Part shown: one piece after another, positions 11,236 to 30,100 of the stretch
How positions within the stretch are numbered: position 1 is the stretch's first letter
Layout: each line of letters starts with the position of its first letter
Source of the DNA: Symsagittifera roscoffensis
Lineage: Eukaryota > Xenacoelomorpha > Acoela > Convolutidae
NCBI RefSeq assembly: GCF_963678635.1
Contig: NC_087070.1
Coordinates: 38,574,600-38,638,599, forward strand
Length of the DNA: 64,000 nt
Reading direction: 5' to 3'
Program-made: the position numbers and the translations under genes
Notes under the pieces: generated by a model
Seen by the model: the letters and a program-made list of their open reading frames with translations, nothing else
What the model was told of the DNA's origin: nothing
Database searches by the model: none

Positions 11236-13695
11236 CAGGAACAATTATCAGGCAACTTTCTTTTTTCGAAATCTCTAAATAGTTTTTCTTTTTGAATTAT
11301 AATTTACAAATTTTTCATCATGGAAACGTTTTAGAAAATGTTTTTTTTCTCCATGCGAAATTTTCGACAATTAAACATCGCAGGCAGTTAAGCACCAAAC
11401 ACTTAAAAATAGACTCACGGGGTGCTAATTCATTAAAACATAGACAACAGTCAGTTGATAAAGACTGTTGAAATCACGGAAACAAAAAAACTTGACTTGT
11501 TTTCCGAAAAAGACTTAATTTCAAAGAAAAAAATATATGGCCTAAAAGCTCTTTGAATTTTAAGAAAAATTTATGATTGACTTTTTTGATAAAATTAACT
11601 GAAATTAAGATAACTGGATCAATATGTTGAGTTTTTACTCCCCTGGGAAATCCGAAAAATAAACTCCACGTCCCCTTTGCCTTTTTGCAGTTCGATAGTG
11701 GAATGTGCCGTCCTTTCAACAAAGGAAATGAAGTGAACTGAAAAGTAAACTAATTTTACCAAAAAAAAAGTGCCCATCATAAATTGTTCAGATACACAAA
11801 AGAAATCAAAGTCAAACCGAGAAAATTTTTGAGCCTGAGAAAAAATGACTTTTACCGAAAGAAACTCAAACAAAATGCCTTCTTTATGTTCATCGACTAT
11901 TAATTAGCAACTTTCGAAACAACTCACAGATGTCGAATTAAGTGCAAATAGTTCAGATACACAATTTGAACGGAACAAAAACCAGACTGACTTATGCAAG
12001 TGATAAATCCCTCCGCTTTTTAATAACTGCCTAATTTAACATCCTGAATTCAAAATCCTCTTTTGTCAACATTCCTTTAAAACTCGAGTACTTACATGAA
12101 TCCTTCCTTGGTAATGATGGCAATTAGCTCTAACTTGTGATAACAGTTTTGGGATTTTGAGATGAAAAAGATGTTAGACTGAAGACATTTGAATTTATAA
12201 AAAAAATTGTAATTAAATTTATACAAATATAAAGCGAACTATAAAATTAAATTTCAACACTGTGAATGCAAAACGGCCTGTATTTACTAGAAAATCTTAT
12301 TTTATTGGCAAAAAAGCATACGTAAACAGTTTAAAATCGAATTTCAGGAGTTTTAAGATGCAAACACTCGTAGTTCAATCCAATTATTGAGATTCCAGAA
12401 TAAGCTTAATTTTCAATTATTGCAACGCTGAGTAGAGATGATTTTTGCGGGTTGAATTTCAATGATCGGATATTGGACCAAAATTAGTTGGAATTAGTAA
12501 TAATCTGAAATAAATATTTGAAGTACGGCTGGCAAAATAGCAAAGTTAATACTCAGGAAAATGACACCAATGATGAAAATGCGTAAGATAGAAAAATAAA
12601 AACAAGCTGAGCTCCAAGACGAAATTTCTTTCCATTAATTGTTTAATTTTATTGCATTTATTTAAAATAACCTCATTTAATTATTAACTGCACATCGAAT
12701 ACTAAATTGAACTATAGCGCCTTTTTGTATGAACTGCACATTAGCGGCGTTGAGATTACAACGAGCCGAGTTTTGAGCCAAATTTCACACGAGAATGTCT
12801 CTTCATAACGTATCAGATTTGGATCTAATTTCATTTCTATCTGACATTTCATAGAAAATTTTTTCGAACTACCCCTTTCTGAAAAGTGTTTCGAATTCGA
12901 GAATTGGAGTTTCCTTCTGAGACTGAAAATCTTTTGAAATCCTGGTAAAATGGTTTAAAAAAATTACTGAGACAATTCACTCGTTTGTTTTCCAACTCAA
13001 AACACTAGATTCTAAATAAACAAGCAGACAATTTTCTTTCTTCAAAATGCGAATATTTTGTCAAAATGCGAATATTCTGTCTGAATATTCAACTAAAATT
13101 CCTTCTAAAAGAGGATGTCGGCTTGTTGTCATTTACTGCTTAGCTATTGCAATGATATAAAGCAACTTTGAATTGAGCAAACTTTATAAATTGAGATATT
13201 AATTTATATAGTTTCAAACCTCTGCTTAAATCACTTTACTCCCTTAAACTATCAAAAATACTTTCAAACGAAAACCTTGACAAAAAAATAGAAGAGAATA
13301 GAACAAAAAACATCATACTGGCTATAATAGCCATTGATAAAACTGCACTGCAAAAACTGTGCGCCAACTTAGTAGAGTGCACTAAATTTACAGCAATGAA
13401 ATTGACCGCCCAAGAAAGAAACTTTCTCACAGCAGAAGTGGCGCATTGCAAAAATAACGAATTTGACATTATTGTAACAATAAATCAAGCTGGCAACAAT
13501 TTCTTCATAAATTACTATAATTCGAATTCTATCGTAAATTAGTGTTAAATTATCTGTATTGTACTCAAGTAAGCGTACCTGGTTTGTCTAACTTAATTGA
13601 AAGAGTATTTTGGGGAGTGTTGGGTAAGTCATTTCCGAGGGGAAGGAATTGCCTCGACATCATTGGAGATTGAAGTCGTGTCGTGTCCAATCAAC
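11236..13695. other. No gene seen downstream of the G-alpha gene
   Basis: AT-rich non-coding sequence, including the region that would hold the 3' untranslated part of the minus-strand G-alpha gene just left of 13696. No recognisable domain on either strand and no canonical polyadenylation signal that I would commit to. Confidence 0.55.
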
Positions 13696-22200
<8,505 letters not shown>

Positions 22201-22246
22201 AATTCATCTGGTAGCAGCAGAAGCTCAAAATCACGCGGTAAGAGGA

Positions 22247-22459
22247 ATGATCGATATTTTATTCTTTGCTTCGGAAACTATGGAATTCCATAGGAAAACC
22301 AAAACAACAGCAAGACAAAACTACTTCACTATCGCAGCCATTAACGACTGGAACTCATTGCCTGAAAGAATAATATCGAGTGAGAACGTCAACATATTCA
22401 GAGCAAGACTTGACAAACTATGGGCGTCCGAAATGTACGACGCATCGTTTTTGGAATGA
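22247..22459 (+). pseudogene. LINE reverse transcriptase, C-terminal fragment
   Basis: The frame reads ARQNYFTIAAINDWNSLPER followed by NIFRARLDKLW. The pattern R-x-FFxxRxxNxWNSLP...FKxxLDKxW is the standard C-terminal tail of CR1/Jockey-like non-LTR reverse transcriptases. Only about 70 residues remain, with no RT core upstream in any frame, so this is a 5'-truncated remnant. Confidence 0.7.
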
Positions 22460-22499
22460 CGAAATGGACGTCGACGAAAGAGCTGGTCGATAGAGGCCG

Positions 22500-23239
22500 A
22501 AGCCTATAGACCAGAATTGAACTTGTGAACTTAAGACGACTTTAAGGTCATAATTTTTTTGAAAGCATAATCAAAAGAAAACTTAAAGTAAACTATTAAG
22601 CGACAGAGAAAATGAACCATATAGGTCAGAATTTTGAGTTTATGGGTTCCAGGACGCATTAAGCGTTTCCACGCTGAATTGACAGTCCTATTCTGTGTCT
22701 CGAAGATACGGTAGCTCTTCTGTCTCCCGTTTATCAGCAACTTTCGAGATCCGAGAGCGCGGATGCATGATAGTCTGGACTTGGCGAGATGCCTCATTAT
22801 TGGAGGATGCCTCATAATTGGAGGAAACGCCATAAATAATGACTTTCTTGTTTGATTTTTGTCACCAAAAAAGATGCCAAATCTTGTGAGAGGAAGAGCA
22901 ACATGCACTCTATTAAGTTGGGGCAGAAAATTTTCGGACGCCTTTGTTTTACCAAAAACACAAGGGCATTGAACTAGACAAACAAAGATGAATTTAACAG
23001 GACCTGCGACGGTCAGCGCACAAGTTCAATATGGCCATCCAACCAAAAACATTCAACAAAAAACTTTAGCTTCTAGATAAGGGTCTATCAAGTTTAACCC
23101 TCTTTCAACAAATGTACGAACTGACGATAAGATTTGTGCTTTTCAATTTCATATACACACAGTTTACTCTTGAAGCAACAACCGAATCGACGAGGCTCGG
23201 AAAATGCTTTATAAAAAACAGCTAATAGTCACATTTGAT
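22500..23239. other. No gene seen; short tandem duplication
   Basis: GATGCCTCATTATTGGAG is tandemly repeated with one change at 22788-22823. The rest shows no domain or known repeat. Confidence 0.5.
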
Positions 23240-23970
23240 TATGTGCCAGTCGGTCATGTCTGGAGGTTTGACCTTGAGAAACACGTAATTTTGGAGTGAA
23301 GTTTTAATTTTAAAAATTTCGAATGGAGCCTGTCATGCTCAGTTTTCTCGAACCAACTGAAAACAAAAAGTGAAAAATCAGAACGACCGAATTAACAATT
23401 GCGGGAAACTACTCAAGAAAAAGGCAGGAAATTGCTATTCGCAATTTCTCGATACGAAATAATAAGAGAGTAGAGCTGTCTTATCCCGAAAACAGGAGAA
23501 TAGAACACAGACTTGAGAAAGGACGATTATTCGAACGGAACAGAGCGAACATTCAATGGAAGAGAGGACAACTCGAGTGTCCCGATGGTTCATACAGAAA
23601 CTTTGATTCTTGAGACAGAACTTACTTCTGTTGTTAAAACTAATTAGCATCAAACTTATTTAGTTATATTATTTGATTCTCGAGCTGCTCATCTTTTAAT
23701 TACTCCTCATACTCAAGCGCATCGACATGTGAGTTCTCAATTTAAATTTCTCGAGTGTATTTTATGATAGTTATGTTGAGATAAGGCGAGTTTTAGGTTG
23801 ATCCATCTGAAATGGATCAAAGTTCCACTGTCCAATAAAAAGTAACTAAGCGGATTGTTCCGACCCGGTTTTTAACGGCGTTCATGTATTTTGGGTATCT
23901 AGAGACCTAAGTATGGGGACGTTCCTAATTCTAGAGTGGGGGATATTTTAGTAGTAGCCTTTAAGCTGTA
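23240..23970 (+). repeat. Probable 5' LTR of element A
   Basis: Collinear similarity to 43800-44605: GGTTTGACCTTGAGAAA, ATGCTCA-TTTTCT, GAAATTGCTATT-GCAATTTC, AGAGTAGAGCTGTCTTAT, GGTTGATCCATCTGAAATGG, TCCACTGTC-AAT-AAAAGTA and GGGGA-ATTTT-GTA. It lies 2.6 kb upstream of the first ORF. Both edges are approximate, and no unambiguous primer-binding site follows. Confidence 0.55.
23798..23820 (+). promoter_or_regulatory. Perfect hairpin conserved in both LTR copies
   Basis: TTGATCCAT and ATGGATCAA form a perfect nine-base inverted repeat around a five-base loop. The identical structure stands at 44381-44403 in the other LTR-like segment, although surrounding bases have diverged. Role unknown; an R-region or RNA-processing hairpin is possible. 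Confidence 0.5.
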
Positions 23971-24596
23971 ACGGGTCGTAGTCTCATGTCACAAACGAAC
24001 CGAATTGGCTCCGACTGATTTGAGGTAGAAAAACACAAGAGATAGTGTCCCTGACTCTTGAGCCAATGGTTATAGGGCCTATTTTTCTTAAGCCTCATGT
24101 GTGACTGCAGTAGACGAATGTTACATAGTGTTTTTATGGCGCTCCTGGGTGTTTTTACGACATCATGACTACGGAGTCGAACCCACTTGACACAGCTCCG
24201 GTTTACATGCCCATTCTAGAGTACCGGTGGTACGGTTCAGCGGGAACGTGTAAACCTTCCGGTTGTACCGTGATAGCTTTTTAAGAAAACTCAAGAAAAC
24301 TTCCTGGTACGCTCTCCGAACGAGGCTTAGCTAACCGAGTGAAGGGGGGCAACTAGGGGGACAAAAACACGAGCAAAAAAGAATACAAAAAGGAACAAAA
24401 ACCATAAAACGAAAAAAGACAGTGACTTTGATACCAAATTAGTTGGATCAAACCTTTGTATTAATTAAATAGTATACACATACTGTTTTATAAGACCGAT
24501 CGTTTCGATCAATCTAGCAATTTAAACCAGTGAATTCAGTAAGGTGCCCGAGTGGGGGGCGTTGTTAAGGGTTTTCAGATAGATTGCGACCCAACC

Positions 24597-24720
24597 GGAC
24601 CACTAGGAGACTTGACTCGAAAGGGTGACCAGTCGAGTGGGAAAGTGGTTCACAAGGATCGAAACTGACCACTAGGAGACTTGATTGGAAGAGGTGACCA
24701 GTCGAGTGGGAAACTGGTTC
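24597..24720 (+). repeat. Two 55-bp direct repeats in the leader
   Basis: GACCACTAGGAGACTTGA and GGTGACCAGTCGAGTGGGAA recur 69 bases apart (24597-24651 and 24666-24720). Element B has a single copy at about 50818-50873, so the second unit arose after the two elements separated or was lost in B. Confidence 0.8.
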
Positions 24721-25621
24721 TGCTGTCAAGTGCAGAACAGAGACAACCAGCACAGGACCACTACAAGAGGACGCACAGGGGTGTTCTCAAGTCGAACAAC
24801 GGGTATCGTTAGAATCCACATTACATTATAGGAAATAAGTGTAAAATTGGATAAGCGGAGTCCCATTGTTTTGAGGCAGTTTTTACTCAAGCAGGCCTGG
24901 AAACAGGTCTACGGTTTTCTCTCGAGAGGTTTAGCACCCGGCGCTTAAGGGATTTTTCGGCTTAAGAGGGGGGCTAAAGAGGGGGGAGGTTAGTAGGGGG
25001 GCTGGTTAGGTTAAAGGTTGGCGGTTGTAAATTGTAAAAAAGGGGGAAATTAGAGTAACTAATTAATCGACATCGTTGATTTAGTTACATTAGCCATCAA
25101 CACGCGTTGGTAATTATAGGTGGATATCCAAAATTTAACTCGAGTTAAGATTGGTACGCTGGTGGGATTGGTAGGGGGGAACGGATATAGATAGTTTTTG
25201 TGATACCCCATAAGATCGCTAGTGGGGGGAGGAAAACGCGTGGCAGTTAGGTACCAGACATTTTTTTTCGACAGAAGGCCGACATTTGTCTCCTTTGAAT
25301 TTTAGGTGGGTTGATTTCTCTGTTTTATTATTTTTTCTTGTTTAAAATATTTTTTTTATTTATTGTTGCATTTTGGTGAGGATTTGCGATTGGTTTTTAT
25401 ACGAACAGGTGATCACAAGATACCTGCGCACAGGTTTTGGTTTCAAGTTGCTTGGAACATAGAAAAAGAGGTAATTCAAAAAGGGGGGTTAGCATTTGGC
25501 CATTAAGAGAGGGTTTTTGGGAAAATTTTTACTAGAGCTTGAGTGGTGGTACAAGGTACAGTGAATCAAGAAGTCCCTACAACGAAGAAGAAAGAGATCC
25601 GATATCCAGACACTCAGTGAC

Positions 25622-26270
25622 GAGTCTTGGGACAGTACCGAAGAAGTCTTGGGACATTGCAGTCTGGGGACAGTCTTGGGGCAACACAGTCTTGGGACAG
25701 TGCAGCCTTGGGGCAGTCTTGGACCAGAGCAGTCTTGGTACGAAACAGTCTTGGGCCATTGGTCTTGGGACGTTAGTCTTGGGACGTTGGTCTTGGGACA
25801 TTAGTCTTGGGACGTTGGTCTTGGGCCATTGGTCTTGGGACGTTAGTCTTGGGACATTAGTCTTGGGACATTAGTCTTGGGACGTTGGTCTTGGGCCATT
25901 GGTCTTGGGACATTAGTCTTGGGACGTTGGTCTTGGGCCATTGGTCTTGGGACGTTAGTCTTGGGACGTTGGTCTTGGGCCATTGGTCTTGGGACATTAG
26001 TCTTGGGCCATTGGTCTTGGGACATTAGTCTTGGGACGTTGGTCTTGGGCCATTGGTCTTGGGACGTTAGTCTTGGGACATTAGTCTTGGGCCATTGGTC
26101 TTGGGACGTTAGTCTTGGGACGTTGGTCTTGGGCCATTGGTCTTGGGACATTAGTCTTGGGACGTTAGTCTTGGGACATTGGTCTCGGGTCGTTAGTCTT
26201 GGGACGTTGGTCTTGGGACGTTGGTCTAGGGACGTTGGTCTTGGGACATTGGTCTCAGGATACCAATAAG
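25622..26270 (+). repeat. 14-bp minisatellite array in the leader of element A
   Basis: About forty units of 14 bases built on GTCTTGGGACATTA, GTCTTGGGACGTTG and GTCTTGGGCCATTG, often in triplets making 42-base higher-order units. The first units (25622-25740) are irregularly spaced. No unit contains a stop in most frames, which produces long but meaningless open frames on both strands. Element B has a different array seeded by the same GTCTTGGGA word. Confidence 0.95.
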
Positions 26271-26539
26271 AAGTACTGGGACAACACTGAATAGTCTTGG
26301 GACGGTAGAGAGAAAGTGTTGGAACAGTATTAGGAAGGGGGTACTACAAGAGTACTAAGTTAGGTTGAAGTAACCAATTATAACAACACATTCCCTATCC
26401 TAACCTAACACATAAAAGTTTTCAAGAGTTTAAGAAAAATTGTTTTTAGCGAATTGTCAATTTCTTTTTACTTAGAGTTTTAACCTTAGAGTAGAAATTT
26501 TGTAGATAATAATACTGTAAATAATAACAATTGTAAATA

Positions 26540-27058
26540 ATGAGGCGGAGCAGGGTACCGGTAGCTGAAAAAAGATCTACCGAAGCAAAGACAAAGTATA
26601 ATTCGTCGCTACGCAAAACAACATCAATGGGTCCGAAGATAACAAAGAAGAGCTTTTCAGTTAATATGGTCAGCACAAGGAGTACAACGGAGAACAGAGC
26701 AAAAGAGGGCACGGAAGGGGAACGAGTAGAACCCACCATCGAGATTGATCTAGAGACACCTGATCAAAGTGTGGATGAAACAAGGAAAATGGCGACGGAG
26801 TCAACTCCAATGCCCAATGCAGAAGAACCAAACCCGAAACCCATAGAGTTCTCACCAATAGACAATGTGGAAGATGCAATAGGCAACACCGAAGAAACGG
26901 TGAAAGAAGACTCTCAAGTAAAAAAGACATCTTTTACAGAAAAGTTAGCGATGATGGTCGGAATAAAAACGAAAGAAAACATGACTGAAGAACCAAAAGC
27001 TGAAAGAGCACGAACATTTGGGACAGTGAGCACGAAGACGACAGAAGCCAATCCATGA
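26540..27058 (+). CDS. Gypsy element A ORF1 / gag N-terminal region
   Basis: 172 residues starting MRRSRVPVAEKRSTEAK. The protein is hydrophilic and rich in T, E and K, without a known domain. It ends at a TGA (27056-27058) in the same frame as the gag-pol frame that continues directly after it, so it is either a separate small ORF or the N terminus of gag cut by one stop. Element B encodes a diverged homologue (from 52513) sharing VNMVSTRS, LETPD-S-D, TESTP-PN-EE and FGTVST. That supports real coding. B also has a stop at the aligned position. Function unknown. Confidence 0.65.
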   Translation: MRRSRVPVAEKRSTEAKTKYNSSLRKTTSMGPKITKKSFSVNMVSTRSTTENRAKEGTEGERVEPTIEIDLETPDQSVDETRKMATESTPMPNAEEPNPKPIEFSPIDNVEDAIGNTEETVKEDSQVKKTSFTEKLAMMVGIKTKENMTEEPKAERARTFGTVSTKTTEANP

Positions 27059-27142
27059 GAGGAAGAAACTAAAGCAGAAGCAACGGCCAAAGACAGACCG
27101 ACGGCTGACCATGAAGAGGCTACTCTTGAGCTAGGTGACTTG

Positions 27143-30100
27143 ATGGCAAAACTGAATCAGATCGACAAAAAACTGAAGCACAGCGAAGAGGACAGAGAAG
27201 TGATAAGAAAAGAATTAAGATACAACAAACACGAGTATCTGGATAGTTATTTTAACCTGGCTAAGGCAACAGACGAGAGACTCAAGGAGATGACAGATAA
27301 GGTAGAAGCCACCAATGAAGAACGAGATAGGAACGTCAAAAAAGATATGCAACAGTTGAAAAACCGATATGATGATGTCAACAGCCAATTAGGTAGCCTG
27401 GAAAAGAGAATGGACACAATGAGCAAAAATCAGGCCGAAAGTTCGTGTGCAATACAGGCGAAATTGGATGCAATCTTGAGAAATTCTACCTCACAAGAAA
27501 GACCAGCAGCGGATCGCACGCAAGGCACCAGAGTTGACTTTGTGGAACCACAAAGGAACAAACGGCAATCGACACCGTTGCCTTTAACCCGGGATACGGT
27601 GAGCATAGCACCAACAGCTGCTAAAACAATCATGAAGAATGGAACGTCAAGTACAACGACTGGTCCGGGGGACTCAACAGCTAACAGCAACGCAGTTCCG
27701 GATGCTATTACATGGGCAAGCAATTGGGAGATGATGAATAGAACTCTAGAGGCCTTCGCCACGAGGAACACTGACTCGAATGATAGAAGAGAGGGAAAAT
27801 CCAGAAAAACATTCAAAAAGCCAAAAGAATTCAAAGATGACTCTGATGGATGCATTGATACTTGGGTGGAAGTGATGAGATTACACCTAGAACAGGACAA
27901 CTTGAACGATGAAAGACAAGCATGCACAGCCATACTCAGCAATTTAGAAGGCACGGCATTAAAATGCGTGGTTGCGAAGAAAGAAGAAGAACGTGATACC
28001 GCGGACAAAATCTTTGAAATACTGTTGAATAGATTCGGCTCAGGCATGAAGGGTCATCAAGCGATGATGCGATTTGAAAAAAGGAGACAGAGAGATGACG
28101 AATCGATAGACAGGTTCCTAGATGATCTCGAGAGCTTGAGAAGAAGGAGTGACCCAGAAGAATCTACCAATAGAAGAAACTTCAGCATAGCCTCAAAGTT
28201 CATTGATGGGGTAAAGAGTGATGACTTGAGAACGATGTTAGCAACGTATTACACATTGTCGAAAGATAATGCGCCAACTCCAGAAGAGATGAGGCAGAAG
28301 TCAAGAGAATACATGCTGATGAAACCCAAGAAATACTCGTACTCAGACAACAGGAACACCCAAGGGGGGAGTCAGCCACAGAGGTCGCCATGGTACAAGC
28401 CCAGAGATGACATGGACAAACGCAGGTCGTGTGCTAACTGCGGGTCAGTTGATCATCATGTGGCGGATTGCACGACATACAAACAGGGCATGAAGAGTTT
28501 GGGATATGCACCTGATGAGGAAGATATGAGTCAGATGGAAGAACACGAGTTCTATAGCGGCTTGATCACCAAAATAGGAGCAAGATGCTTCTTCTGCAAC
28601 CAAGAAGGGCACTTAAGGATGGACTGTCCGTTGTTTTGGGAAGCGGTCAAGAATCAGAGTCATCCGAAACACAAGTTGGCGCTAGCAGCGGTGCAGAACC
28701 AGAGAAACAGACAAGGTGAATTTGAGACGAAGAAACTTGAGGGACCAAATGTAGAGCTACCAACGAAATCAATGAAAACTGTAACACAATGTGGTAGTGC
28801 AGCAGAGGCCACGGCGAAGAAAGCCCCAGAAATAGATTACGAAAAGGCGGCAGCGGAGGCCATCAACAAAGTGAAGCAGGATCTGGCAGCGAAAGAAATA
28901 GAACAACGACTAAAGCAGGAGATCGAAAAGCAGAATTTCAACGAAGCATTAGCTGGATCGAAGCCAGCACCAGAGGCTGTATCGGGCTCGACAAAGACTG
29001 GAAATTGTAACACTGTAAAGATGGTGACAGGAAAACCATTCGGCATATCAAAAATCGGGGCTAGAATAATGTCGATAATCACAGTGGGCGGCCACGAGGT
29101 AACCAGAAACTTGAGCGAACCGAGCGACCAGACAATAATGCACATTGATGTGTACGCAGATTACTTGAGTTCAATAAGCCCACAATCGACTTCTAGAGCA
29201 TTGAGAGCACTCCTCACGCAAGGGGGTAGCAAGTCGGTACGTGTTGATAACAGATACACAGAAGCTTATGGTCCACATGAGGTGATGTTAAATATAGATG
29301 GAATCAACATCTATACCAAAACAATGATAACATGTGATGAAGACCTAATTGGGCAAATCTACGTAGGGAAGGAAGAGTTAAAGGTGAGATCGATTGAACA
29401 CTGCGCCATGATTGAAGAAGATGCGATGCACATCGGGACAGAGGCAGATGTGACAGGGCACGTGCTAGACATAAGTGGCAAGAAGACTCAGTTACGTGGG
29501 TTACTTGATACGGGAGCGGTATGGGAACGAATGTGCTTCAACAAAGATGACTTGATAGATTCGAGAATACGGTTATCGGCTGCGAACAAAGGGGCCCTGC
29601 GCGTGTTGGGCAGAACGCCGATAATAGCGCTCAATCTGGGGGAACGTAACCTGTGGATGAGTTTTCTTGTAGTAGAAAACCTAGATGAGTCTGACCAATT
29701 TATTTTAGGCAGAGACTTCATCAGGAACTTTGATGTAGCGATTGATCTAAACAACGCAATGTTCAGGATACGGAACCCGGATAGGAGGTACGCAATCAAA
29801 CCGGTAAATTTAATAATGGCAAATGAAAGCAAAGCACCGGTGTTCTTGAGTAGGAGGGTGAGGCTAAAGGCGAATGAAGCGGCAATCGTAGGCTTGCGGA
29901 TGAAAAATTACAATGAATTAAGTGAAAATAAGCAAGTGTGTATAGTTCCGAATCCTAATAGTCAAAGTGCTGCTGTTTTAGGAAGATCCTTCTCGATAAC
30001 GAAGAGCGGCCTCTGCGTCAGTGTCTTGTTGAATACCCTTGATATACCGATCACGATACAGAGAGGGAGGGAACTGGGATATGCTTTACCGGTTAAAACC

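Larger units (their letters stand above)
23971..26539 (+). other. Long untranslated leader of element A
   Basis: About 2.6 kb without a convincing ORF between the LTR-like segment and ORF1. It is collinear with 48651-52512 of element B, sharing CACAAGAGATAGTGTCCCTG, GGCGCTCCTGGGTGTTTT, AGACCGATCGT-CGATCAA, TTTAGCACCC and GGCTGGTTA-G words. It also contains tandem repeats (24597-24720 and 25622-26270). A B-box-like GGGTTCGACTCC lies on the minus strand near 24180 and is kept in element B. Confidence 0.65.

Noticed and set aside
24165-24200. Primer-binding site of element A complementary to a tRNA 3' end
   Set aside because: GGAGTCGAACCC resembles a T-arm complement and is kept in element B, but the required TGG acceptor-end complement next to an LTR end is missing.
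25539-26269. Long open frames on both strands with LVLGRWSWD-type and SQDQWPKTNVPR-type repeats
   Set aside because: They are translations of the 14-bp tandem array, which lacks stop codons. Open frames on both strands with no other coding signal argue against genes.
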